Source of the DNA: a bacterium
GTDB lineage: Bacteria; Desulfobacterota; S145-22
DNA: 5,872 nucleotides
NCBI GenBank assembly: GCA_027073795.1
Contig: JALTEW010000418.1
Location: 1-5,872, forward strand
Direction: 5' to 3'
The translations under genes and the position numbers were made by a program. Below the pieces are notes generated by a model that saw only the letters and a program-made list of their open reading frames with translations, did no database searches and was not told where the DNA came from. Below, piece by piece: positions 1 to 5,720 of this stretch. Positions within the stretch are counted from its first letter, which is position 1; each line of letters opens with the position of its first letter.

Positions 1-265
1 ATGCAACGCTGTATAAACGTTGGCTGATGCCGGCATTGAAGGCAATTTGGCCCATCAGCACAAACAGTGGAATGACGATTAAACCATACGAAGAGTAGAC
101 GTCGTAGATATCTCTTGAGAGAAGTTTTAAACCCGCATGGAAACTTGTTAGATAACTAAATCCGAGGAAGCCGATGATGGCCATAACATACGCAATAGGC
201 ATCCTTGAAAAGAAAATGGCGATCATCAAAACGATGCCGATAACTCCGATCAGTGTGGGGCTCAT
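1..265 (-). CDS. dctM: TRAP transporter large permease DctM, N-terminal 88 residues (partial)
   Basis: This is the 12-TM permease subunit of a tripartite ATP-independent periplasmic (TRAP) transporter, which couples ion-gradient-driven uptake to a periplasmic binding protein. Translation from the ATG at 265-263 gives an open frame to the window edge. It starts MSPTLIGVIGIVLMIAIFFS, a first hydrophobic helix, then reads RMPIAYVMAIIGFLGFSYL (second helix). At about residues 64-85 it has IPLFVLMGQIAFNAGIS, matching the PLF-hMG segment typical of DctM. The start overlaps the dctQ stop as ATGA, implying translational coupling. About four fifths of the protein lies off the left edge. Family assignment is firm; the substrate cannot be read from this fragment. 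The frame is too short and edge-truncated to stand out as an ORF by itself. Confidence 0.9.
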   Translation of the reverse strand, partial: MSPTLIGVIGIVLMIAIFFSRMPIAYVMAIIGFLGFSYLTSFHAGLKLLSRDIYDVYSSYGLIVIPLFVLMGQIAFNAGISQRLYSVA

Positions 266-747
266 GCATTCACCGCCTTTTGTAAGTTTTTAAAAACATC
301 AACAAGAATAACAGCGCAAAATATAAAAAAGCAAAGCGAAACAAAGTAAACTACGTAATAACTTGGCAGTTCCAGCGTCAGGGAAACCTGCCCGCTCTTT
401 TTTAGCTCGCCGGCATAAAGCCATGTCTGCCATCCCATCAAAAGGAACAAAATAAACGCAAGGCCGTTGGTGATGGTATCAATCATGGCCTGTTTTTTCG
501 GGGAGAGGCCTTTGACCAGCATGTCGACCCCAACGTGGGCGTGCTCTGCATGGGCATACGGCATGGCGGCTCCCATGGCGAGGGCGGCCATGAGTCCAAC
601 AATCTCCTCAGTCCCAAGGATAGGATGTCCAAAGATTCTCCCTACAACATCGGAACAGGTGAGGAGCATCATGCCTGTGAGACAGGCGGCCCCAAGTATC
701 TTGGATGCGCTTACAGACGCATTAACGAGCTCTATAAATCTCTTCAT
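262..747 (-). CDS. dctQ: TRAP transporter small permease DctQ
   Basis: Small inner-membrane subunit of the TRAP transporter, which pairs with DctM. With the ATG at 747 the protein is 161 residues, normal for DctQ. Four hydrophobic segments lie at about residues 16-36, 46-66, 92-112 and 130-150. Family signatures are CSDVVGRIFGHPILGTEEIV (31-50), with the D-hh-R and G-T-E-E positions, and the AHVGVDML block at 70-77. The frame stays open upstream to 816, but that extension runs through the hairpin region and is hydrophilic and untypical. The ATG at 747 is preceded by AGGA with a 6-nt spacer, so it is preferred. The stop codon overlaps the dctM start (ATGA). It follows dctP after a gap of about 117 nt containing two hairpins. 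Confidence 0.92.
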   Translation of the reverse strand: MKRFIELVNASVSASKILGAACLTGMMLLTCSDVVGRIFGHPILGTEEIVGLMAALAMGAAMPYAHAEHAHVGVDMLVKGLSPKKQAMIDTITNGLAFILFLLMGWQTWLYAGELKKSGQVSLTLELPSYYVVYFVSLCFFIFCAVILVDVFKNLQKAVNA

Positions 748-801
748 GACAGATCCTGAGTTTTGTAGTAGTGTCTTTGTAAAAATACGGCAAGATGTTC
801 T

Positions 802-849
802 TTGTGCATAGCACAAGAGGGGCGCCCCACTTTGTTATGAGACGCCCCT
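802..849 (-). promoter_or_regulatory. Two adjacent RNA hairpins between dctP and dctQ
   Basis: On the transcript strand, AGGGGCG (849-843) can pair with CGCCCCT (824-818) over an 18-nt loop. Directly downstream, TTGTGC (816-811) can pair with GCACAA (807-802) over a 3-nt loop. The segment 819-828 is also a 10-bp perfect palindrome, GGGGCGCCCC. No run of U follows either stem, so this is not a canonical intrinsic terminator. Its position right after the dctP stop suggests partial termination, or an mRNA 3'-end stabiliser that keeps dctP message above dctQM. The pairing is seen; the role is inferred. Confidence 0.6.
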
Positions 850-864
850 TATATGTCAGCTTTT

Positions 865-1884
865 CTACTTCAGCATCGATTCGATGTAATCCACGATTTC
901 CTTGCCGTTGATCCCCTTCTTTTTCATCTGCGCGATGTACTTGGCAATCACGGGCTCAGAACGTTTTTTCCAGCGCGCTAGTTCTGCCTTGCTCAGGGTA
1001 ATGATTTTCCCGCCTTTCTTCAGGAAGTATTTTCTCCCCTCCGCGTCGCTGCTGTTCCATGCCGCGCCGTGTTTGGGTATCCACTCCTTATTAATTTCCT
1101 CGATGGTTTTCTGGATGTCGGGAGAAAGTGAGTTCCACTTTTTCTTGTTCATGACGATGAAGAAGGCTGTTGTATACGCACAGGAAAGATCCATGGTGCA
1201 GTATTTGACCTGATCCGCCATTCTCCATCCCTTGTTGACCTCCATGGGATAGAGGGCTCCGTCAACCACGCCCCTTTGCAGGGCCTGGTAGACTTCCGGC
1301 ATCGGCATGGCGACAGGGGTTGCTCCCAAGGCCCTTACAAATTCGGCATTGGTACCGTAAGAACGAATCTTTAACCCCTTTAAATCCTCTAGTTTCCTTA
1401 CAGGTTTTTTCCTTGTAAAGAGGATTCCCGGCCCATGTGCCATGAAATACATGACCTTTGTGTCATTGAATCCCGGGTCCTTGAATTTGTTGTAAACGGC
1501 GTTGCAGATCTTTGTTGCTACAGGTCCGCTTGTGTAACCCAAGGGAAGGTCTACAGCCTGCATAACGGGGAACCGGCCGCGTGTGTAACCGCATACAGAC
1601 ATGCCTATGTCAGAAAGCCCGTTGACCACCCCATCATAGCAGTTTTTCCCCTTGGTCAGGGTGCCGCCGGGGTAATATGTGATTTTGACCTTGCCATGGG
1701 TGCGCTTTCCCACTTCTTTGCACCATGCGGCGGCCAGTTTGCTCTGGATGTGGCTGGGCGGAAAGAAGTTGCTGTAGGTGAGCTGAATCACAGCCGCGCT
1801 TGACGTCGAGGGAGTTCCCAAGATGAGAGTAAATGCCAGAATAATAACCGAAAGACTGATTAAAATGGTTAGCCCCTTTTTCAT
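865..1884 (-). CDS. dctP: TRAP transporter periplasmic solute-binding protein DctP
   Basis: Extracytoplasmic binding subunit that captures the solute and delivers it to DctQM. The protein has 339 residues, usual for the DctP family. Residues 1-31 form a Sec signal peptide: MKKG, then a hydrophobic core ILISLSVIILAFTLIL, then a small-residue region STSSAA. There is no lipobox cysteine. The mature part has the DctP blocks YYPGGTLTKG (70-79), LEDLKGLKIRSYG (165-177) and MPMPEVYQALQRGVVDGA (193-210). Arg174 in LKIRS is at the position that in characterised DctP proteins holds the ligand carboxylate, so an organic acid ligand is likely but unproven. The start is fixed by the strong SD AAAAGGAGGG with 5 nt from GGAGG to the ATG. 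It is the first gene of dctPQM, transcribed from the promoter at 1979-2007. Five cysteines in the mature chain (55, 82, 98, 127, 229) and a sixth at 235 are more than usual for the family. Confidence 0.94.
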   Translation of the reverse strand: MKKGLTILISLSVIILAFTLILGTPSTSSAAVIQLTYSNFFPPSHIQSKLAAAWCKEVGKRTHGKVKITYYPGGTLTKGKNCYDGVVNGLSDIGMSVCGYTRGRFPVMQAVDLPLGYTSGPVATKICNAVYNKFKDPGFNDTKVMYFMAHGPGILFTRKKPVRKLEDLKGLKIRSYGTNAEFVRALGATPVAMPMPEVYQALQRGVVDGALYPMEVNKGWRMADQVKYCTMDLSCAYTTAFFIVMNKKKWNSLSPDIQKTIEEINKEWIPKHGAAWNSSDAEGRKYFLKKGGKIITLSKAELARWKKRSEPVIAKYIAQMKKKGINGKEIVDYIESMLK

Positions 1885-1888
1885 TGTT

Positions 1889-1898
1889 CCCTCCTTTT
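1889..1898 (-). promoter_or_regulatory. dctP ribosome binding site
   Basis: The message reads AAAAGGAGGG with five bases (GAACA) between GGAGG plus G and the ATG at 1884. This is a strong, well-spaced Shine-Dalgarno site and settles the dctP start. The bases GAGG at 1893-1890 could pair with CCTC at 1910-1907 just upstream. Confidence 0.85.
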
Positions 1899-1936
1899 AA
1901 CTCGTTGAGGTTGAAAATTGATGATATGATACCTTC

Positions 1937-1950
1937 CATCACCTCCTTTT
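1937..1950 (-). promoter_or_regulatory. Second, extended Shine-Dalgarno sequence in the dctP leader
   Basis: The message strand reads AAGGAGGTGAT at 1948-1938, an 11-base match to the complement of the usual 16S rRNA 3' end. It lies about 55 nt upstream of the dctP start. No start codon sits at a good distance: GTG (1942) and ATG (1939) overlap or touch it. A five-codon frame, ATG at 1956 encoding MEKRR then TGA, covers it. It could be a ribosome standby or regulatory site, or a chance purine-rich stretch. The segment GAGGTGATG can pair with CATC (1923-1920) and ACCTC (1911-1907). Confidence 0.45.
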
Positions 1951-1978
1951 TTCCATTTGATGGGATTTAATTTGCTTA

Positions 1979-2007
1979 ATAATAAGGGATGAAAAGGGTC
2001 TTGTCAA
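1979..2007 (-). promoter_or_regulatory. Sigma-70-type promoter of the dctPQM operon
   Basis: On the minus strand TTGACA (2007-2002) is followed after exactly 17 bp by TATTAT (1984-1979). The -35 is a perfect consensus and the -10 has one mismatch to TATAAT. Transcription would begin near 1972, giving a leader of about 88 nt before dctP. Such a strong core promoter in a single-copy transporter operon suggests high basal expression or control by a repressor. No clear operator palindrome was found beside it. Confidence 0.8.
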
Positions 2008-2085
2008 GATATTTTTAGAACATGTTTCTGTAAAGTCGCCAGTTTTCTTATTCAAACGTGCACGGCTTGACCTTCTAAACCCCCT

Positions 2086-3120
2086 ATGATAGGTCATTTA
2101 ACCATGAAGGTGATGGAAAATAGTGGGGGTAAAGTTAAGAAAATTTCAGTAGTTATTCCCGTCTATAACGAGGAAGAGAATCTTGGAAAGCTTCACGGAG
2201 AACTCAGAGAGGTTCTGGATGGTTTTAAAGGTGAGATTGACAGCGAGGTCATCTATGTGGATGATGGAAGTTCCGATACAAGCTTTTCGATTTTGAAGGA
2301 ACTTGTAGAAAAAGATTCAAGAGTCAGGGTTATCCGGTTCCGGAAAAATTATGGGCAGACGGCTGCGATGGCGGCAGGGTTTGACCATGCCTCTGGAGAG
2401 GTTATCATTACGATGGACGCGGATCGCCAGAATGATCCGACGGACATTCCGAGGCTTATCGACAAGATTGACGAGGGATTTGATGTTGTCAGTGGTTGGC
2501 GAAAGGATCGAAAGGACCCATTCCTGAACCGTCGCCTTCCTTCCATGGTTGCCAATGGCCTGATTTCGTTTATTACCCGGGTGCACCTGCACGACTATGG
2601 ATGTACCCTTAAGGCCTATCGAAGTGAGATTGTGAAAAATATTCACCTTTATGGAGAGATGCATCGTTTCATCCCGGCCATCGCCAGTTGGCTGGGCGTT
2701 TCCATCGCTGAGGTTCCCGTGAACCATCGCCCTCGCACAGCGGGGAAGTCAAAATATGGTATTTCCCGGACGGTCCGGGTGATTCTCGACCTCATCACGG
2801 TAAAATTCCTGCTAAGTTTTTCGACCCGGCCCATTCAGTTCTTTGGGATTCTGGGGGTTATTTCAGGTGGCGTCGGTTTCTTGATAGGGCTTTATTTGAC
2901 AGTTTTGAAGTATGTTTATCATCAGAGCATTGGGGGGCGGCCCCTTCTGATGCTGGCAGTGCTGTTGATTTTTATTGGCGTTCAATTTGTCAGCATGGGA
3001 TTATTGGGAGAACTCATGGCAAGGACCTATCATGAAACCCAAGGGAAACCCATCTATTGGGTTAGGGAGATTTGCGAAAGGGGTTCGGGAGGAGCGTCGT
3101 TGCCGGAGAGAAAAAATTGA
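2086..3120 (+). CDS. Family 2 glycosyltransferase, DPM1/ArnC/GtrB-like, with two C-terminal TM helices
   Basis: Likely transfers a sugar from a nucleotide donor to a polyprenyl phosphate at the cytoplasmic face of the inner membrane, supplying lipid-linked sugar for envelope glycan or lipid A decoration. The 344-residue frame shows VVIPVYNEEENL (22-33), the donor-binding VDDGSSD (58-64), and the metal-binding DAD at 111-113 within MDADRQNDP. It continues with YGCTLKAYR (171-179), GKSKYG (220-225) and RPIQFFG (248-254). Two membrane helices lie at about 252-275 and 286-309, followed by the family ending RTYHETQGKPIYWVRE. The usual DADLQNDP has Arg here instead of Leu. The start is uncertain: ATGs at 2086, 2104 and 2113 are all in frame before the domain begins, none with a strong SD. 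The AGGT 10 nt before 2104 makes that site plausible, giving 338 residues. It is the first gene of a four-gene row. The sugar cannot be told from sequence. Confidence 0.9.
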   Translation: MIGHLTMKVMENSGGKVKKISVVIPVYNEEENLGKLHGELREVLDGFKGEIDSEVIYVDDGSSDTSFSILKELVEKDSRVRVIRFRKNYGQTAAMAAGFDHASGEVIITMDADRQNDPTDIPRLIDKIDEGFDVVSGWRKDRKDPFLNRRLPSMVANGLISFITRVHLHDYGCTLKAYRSEIVKNIHLYGEMHRFIPAIASWLGVSIAEVPVNHRPRTAGKSKYGISRTVRVILDLITVKFLLSFSTRPIQFFGILGVISGGVGFLIGLYLTVLKYVYHQSIGGRPLLMLAVLLIFIGVQFVSMGLLGELMARTYHETQGKPIYWVREICERGSGGASLPERKN

Positions 3121-3127
3121 GGGGAGG
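3121..3127 (+). promoter_or_regulatory. Ribosome binding site supporting the GTG start of the AIM24-family gene
   Basis: GGGGAGG lies immediately after the glycosyltransferase stop codon and five bases (CAAGC) before the GTG at 3133. This spacing decides the unusual GTG start, and the family-typical N-terminus MEYRIEGDNLQ follows directly. Confidence 0.8.
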
Positions 3128-3132
3128 CAAGC

Positions 3133-3897
3133 GTGGAATACAGGATTGAAGGGGATAATCTTCAGATCGTTCGTGTAACCCTGAGACCGGGAGAAGAAAT
3201 CTACGCGGAAGCTGGTAAGATGGTTTATAAAACCTTTAATATCTCCATGGAGACAAAGATGGCAGGGGAGAGTTTGGGGGGGAAGCTCCTTGGAGCCTTG
3301 AAGCGAAAAGTCGCGGGAGAATCCTTTTTTACGACGCATTTTACGTCCTCGGAGGGAATTGGCGAGGTAGGATTTGCCGGAGATTTCCCCGGGAGGCTCG
3401 AGGCTATTGACGTTTCGGGAGGCAAGAACTTCCTGGCACAGCGGGATGCGTTTATCTGTGCCCAGCAGAGCGTGGAATTTTCTATCGCCTTTCAGAAAAG
3501 GATAGGTGCTGGCTTGTTCGGTGGGGAAGGATTTATTCTGGAAAAATTCAGCGGTGATGGCATCGTTTTTATCCATGCGGGTGGAGATTTTGTGACCTTT
3601 GAGCTTAAGGAAGGGCAGGGCATCCAGGTGGATACGGGCTGTATCGTAGGGTTTGAGGAAACAGTGGATTATGATGTTGAGTTTGTTGGGGGAATAAAGA
3701 CGGCGCTTTTTGGGGGGGAGGGGTTGTTCCTGACGACACTGAAGGGACCAGGCAGGGTTATCTTGCAAACCATGACCCTATCGAAACTCCGCAGGGAGCT
3801 TGGCGCCATGTCCGGGCGAAGCGGGGGAGAACATCATGCGGATATTGGCGGGGGCCTCGGAAGCTTAGTCGGGAGTTTCCTTGGCAGTGATGATTAG
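3133..3897 (+). CDS. AIM24 / TIGR00266 family protein
   Basis: Member of the family formerly called DUF124, related to the mitochondrial protein Aim24. The bacterial and archaeal members have no settled biochemical role. The 254-residue length is normal. Recognisable features are the beta-rich N-terminus MEYRIEGDNLQIVRVTLRPG, AEAGKMVY (25-32) and the block GGEGFILEKFSGDGIVFIHA (130-149). These are followed by VDTGCIVGF (167-175) and KTALFGGEGLFLTTLKGPG (189-207). The motif LFGGEG occurs twice (128-133 and 192-197), an internal repeat suggesting a two-lobed fold. The C-terminus is Gly/Ser-rich (GRSGGEHHADIGGGLGSLVG) without a clear membrane helix. There is no signal peptide, so it is probably cytoplasmic or membrane-associated. 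It starts 12 nt after the glycosyltransferase and ends 15 nt before the methyltransferase gene, so it is probably co-transcribed. Confidence 0.9.
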   Translation: MEYRIEGDNLQIVRVTLRPGEEIYAEAGKMVYKTFNISMETKMAGESLGGKLLGALKRKVAGESFFTTHFTSSEGIGEVGFAGDFPGRLEAIDVSGGKNFLAQRDAFICAQQSVEFSIAFQKRIGAGLFGGEGFILEKFSGDGIVFIHAGGDFVTFELKEGQGIQVDTGCIVGFEETVDYDVEFVGGIKTALFGGEGLFLTTLKGPGRVILQTMTLSKLRRELGAMSGRSGGEHHADIGGGLGSLVGSFLGSDD

Positions 3898-3912
3898 CCC
3901 TTTTCGGGTGTC

Positions 3913-4713
3913 ATGCGGTACGAGCATCTTTATATATATCAGATTGAAGGGAAGTTAAACGAGGGTGGGATTTCCTCCCCGGATTATATCGGGTGCTGGA
4001 ACGAAGGGGGAAGTTCCTTCCTTTTTTTTCACGCGGACCAAGGGGCCTTGGTTGAGGCCCTTGTCGAAGCGCAACCTAATCTTACCCTCGTGGATTCCTA
4101 TGACATGGACTATGATGACTGGCAAGGGGAAGGGCTCAAGGCCTTTCGCGTGGGGTCTTTGTGGTTTTGCCCCCCCAGCGAAAAAAATGCCCGGAAACCC
4201 GACGGGTGCCACGCTATCCCCTTTGATCCGGGAGTAGTGTTCGGTACAGGCTTGCACCCAACCACCTATGATTCCCTTCATCTGATTGTGGATCTCTTTA
4301 GACGCCATGCACCTGAAAAAGTTCTTGACCTTGGCACGGGTACTGGCATTCTTGCCCTTGCTTGCGCCGCTTTAGGGGCGAGAGAGGTACTGGCAGTGGA
4401 CATCAACCGCCTTTCCGTAAAAACGGCACGGAACAATGTCATAGCCAATGGCTTCCAAGGGAGAATAACCGTCGAGGAGGCCCCCGCGGAAGTGATTATC
4501 GGTAGAGAGGCTGATCTGGCGGTGATGAATATCCATTATCGTGTTCTTGACAAGCTGACTGACATGAAAGGATTCCGTGATAAAAAGTGGATTGTCCTTT
4601 CCGGTCTCTTGCGAACCGATTACATGAAGCTTTTAAGAAAACTTCAGAAGCGTATGCGTTTGATAAAGGAACGGAGCACAGGGCACTGGTTTTCAGCGTG
4701 GTTTGAGGCGTGA
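3913..4713 (+). CDS. prmA: PrmA-like (ribosomal protein L11 methyltransferase family) SAM-dependent methyltransferase
   Basis: Class I S-adenosylmethionine methyltransferase most like PrmA, which trimethylates ribosomal protein L11. The 266 residues are shorter than E. coli PrmA (293). The family-specific linker reads FDPGVVFGTGLHPTT (104-118). SAM motif I is VLDLGTGTGILALACAALGA (137-156), followed by the acidic AVDIN (161-165) that binds the ribose. Unusual points: the canonical FGTGTHPTT has Leu for Thr at position 114, and the usual post-motif NILA is NIHY (206-209). The N-terminal 95 residues do not show an obvious L11-recognition domain. It may therefore be a divergent PrmA or a relative with another protein substrate. 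The start ATG follows 15 nt after the upstream stop with only a weak GGGTG. Its stop overlaps the dus start (GTGA), so coupling is likely. The prmA-dusB neighbourhood in E. coli supports the family call. Confidence 0.8.
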   Translation: MRYEHLYIYQIEGKLNEGGISSPDYIGCWNEGGSSFLFFHADQGALVEALVEAQPNLTLVDSYDMDYDDWQGEGLKAFRVGSLWFCPPSEKNARKPDGCHAIPFDPGVVFGTGLHPTTYDSLHLIVDLFRRHAPEKVLDLGTGTGILALACAALGAREVLAVDINRLSVKTARNNVIANGFQGRITVEEAPAEVIIGREADLAVMNIHYRVLDKLTDMKGFRDKKWIVLSGLLRTDYMKLLRKLQKRMRLIKERSTGHWFSAWFEA

Positions 4714-5720
4714 CCCTGTCCGAGTTGCTCAGCCCTTTTTCGATTGGCCATTGCCGGGTCGTTAGCCGGGTGATTGCCGCACCGATGGCCGGTATCACAG
4801 ACCTGCCCTTCAGAACGATTCTGAAATCATGCGGGGCGGGGCTGACTTTCAGTGAAATGGTAAGTGTCGAGGCCCTTATAAGGGGCCATCGGAAGACCTA
4901 TGGTATCCTTCAGCGGGCGGATGGGGAGGTTCCCTTTGGCATCCAGCTGTTTGGGGGGAACCCGGACGCCCTTGCCAAGGCAGCCAGGCAACTTGAGCGG
5001 GAGCAGAGATGTGAGCTTATAGACATCAATTTGGGGTGCCCGGCCAAAAAGGTTATTCGCAGCGGATCCGGTGCGGCCCTGATGAGGGAGAAGCAGAGGC
5101 TTTTCATGTCTGTTGGTAAAGTCGTCGATGCCGTTTCCCTACCTGTCACGGTTAAAATGCGTGCCTGCGACAGGCCTGGTGATCTGAGGGGGGTGAAATT
5201 GATCCCCGAACTTTTTTCCCGTGGCATCAAGGCTGTGTTTCTCCATGCCCGATGTGTATCGTGGAATTTTTCACATCCGCCCGAATGGAAATGGATAGAA
5301 ATGGCAGTTGGAATGGGAAGACCCATCGTGGGAAATGGTGGAATTTTAAGCCCGGAGGATGCTGTGAAAATGGTCGAAAGGACGGGGTGTGATGGTGTGA
5401 TGGTTGCCCGGGGGATGCTTGGGAATCCCTGGATATTCCGTGAGATCCAGCAGATTGTCGGGGAGGGGAAGGCGGCGCCGGTATCTTTTGAAGAGAGAGT
5501 TGAGACAATGAAGAGGCATCTCTCCCTGAGTATCAGAACCTTTGGCGAGAAACAGGGAATTCTGAAAATGCGCAAGCACTTAGCCTGGTATGTTAAAGGG
5601 TTGCCTCTTGCCTCCGATTTTCGCGGAAGAATCAATAGACTGGAAGACAAAAGATCTATTTTGGAAGAGATCCGAAGATACAGTAAGCTGATTTATGAAA
5701 AATATGATAATGATGGGTAA
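4710..5720 (+). CDS. dusB: tRNA-dihydrouridine synthase, DusB type
   Basis: FMN-dependent TIM-barrel enzyme reducing specific uridines in tRNA to dihydrouridine with NADPH. The 336 residues are close to DusB length (321 in E. coli). The N-terminal FMN motif is APMAGITDLPFR (24-35) and FSEMVS (47-52) follows. The catalytic cysteine is Cys110 in INLGCPAKKV. Lys149 (VTVKMR) and His179 (FLHAR) fit the conserved FMN/active-site positions. The phosphate-binding end is GNGGI (208-212) and GVMVARGMLGNPWIF (229-243). The C-terminal helical domain carries RKHLAWYVKGLP (288-299). Variants: HARCVSWNFSHPPEWKWI replaces the usual HARTR-x-Y-x-G run, and GNGGI replaces GNGDI. Both are worth noting, but the catalytic core is intact. 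It starts with GTG overlapping the prmA stop; the GAGG one base before it is badly spaced, so translation probably relies on coupling. An IS110-type frame converges on its 3' end. Confidence 0.92.
   Translation: MTLSELLSPFSIGHCRVVSRVIAAPMAGITDLPFRTILKSCGAGLTFSEMVSVEALIRGHRKTYGILQRADGEVPFGIQLFGGNPDALAKAARQLEREQRCELIDINLGCPAKKVIRSGSGAALMREKQRLFMSVGKVVDAVSLPVTVKMRACDRPGDLRGVKLIPELFSRGIKAVFLHARCVSWNFSHPPEWKWIEMAVGMGRPIVGNGGILSPEDAVKMVERTGCDGVMVARGMLGNPWIFREIQQIVGEGKAAPVSFEERVETMKRHLSLSIRTFGEKQGILKMRKHLAWYVKGLPLASDFRGRINRLEDKRSILEEIRRYSKLIYEKYDNDG

Larger units (their letters stand above)
1885..2085. other. Divergent intergenic region between dctP and the glycosyltransferase
   Basis: About 200 bp hold the dctP promoter, its leader and the upstream region of the plus-strand operon. 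For the plus strand no convincing -35/-10 pair was found. TATGAT at 2085-2090 resembles a -10 box but has no -35 at a suitable distance and overlaps the most upstream candidate ATG. An 8-bp palindrome, CGTGCACG, lies at 2057-2064 and could be part of an operator, but is short enough to be chance. Confidence 0.5.

Noticed and set aside
748..816. N-terminal extension of DctQ beginning MCYAQRTSC.
   Set aside because: It would translate through the intergenic hairpin region and is hydrophilic. The ATG at 747 has an SD and gives the normal DctQ length.
802..849. Intrinsic terminator after dctP.
   Set aside because: The stems are sound, but no U-rich run follows either one. The element was described as a hairpin pair instead.
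1634..1942. Frame starting at the GTG/ATG beside the extended SD and overlapping the dctP start (MEGIISSIFNLNELKGG...).
   Set aside because: The start codon is too close to the SD. Most of the frame lies out of register inside dctP and has no protein-like character. Only the SD itself was kept as an observation.
2057..2064. CGTGCACG palindrome as an operator site.
   Set aside because: Eight bases are expected by chance often enough, and there is no second copy or flanking symmetry.
3001..3768. A 255-residue antisense frame across the end of the glycosyltransferase and most of the AIM24 gene.
   Set aside because: It overlaps two well-recognised genes, spans their junction, and its sequence has no recognisable domain. 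It is a shadow frame.
4910..5650. A 246-residue antisense frame within dus.
   Set aside because: It is antisense to a strongly conserved Dus protein, and its Ser/Pro-rich composition is typical of a shadow frame.
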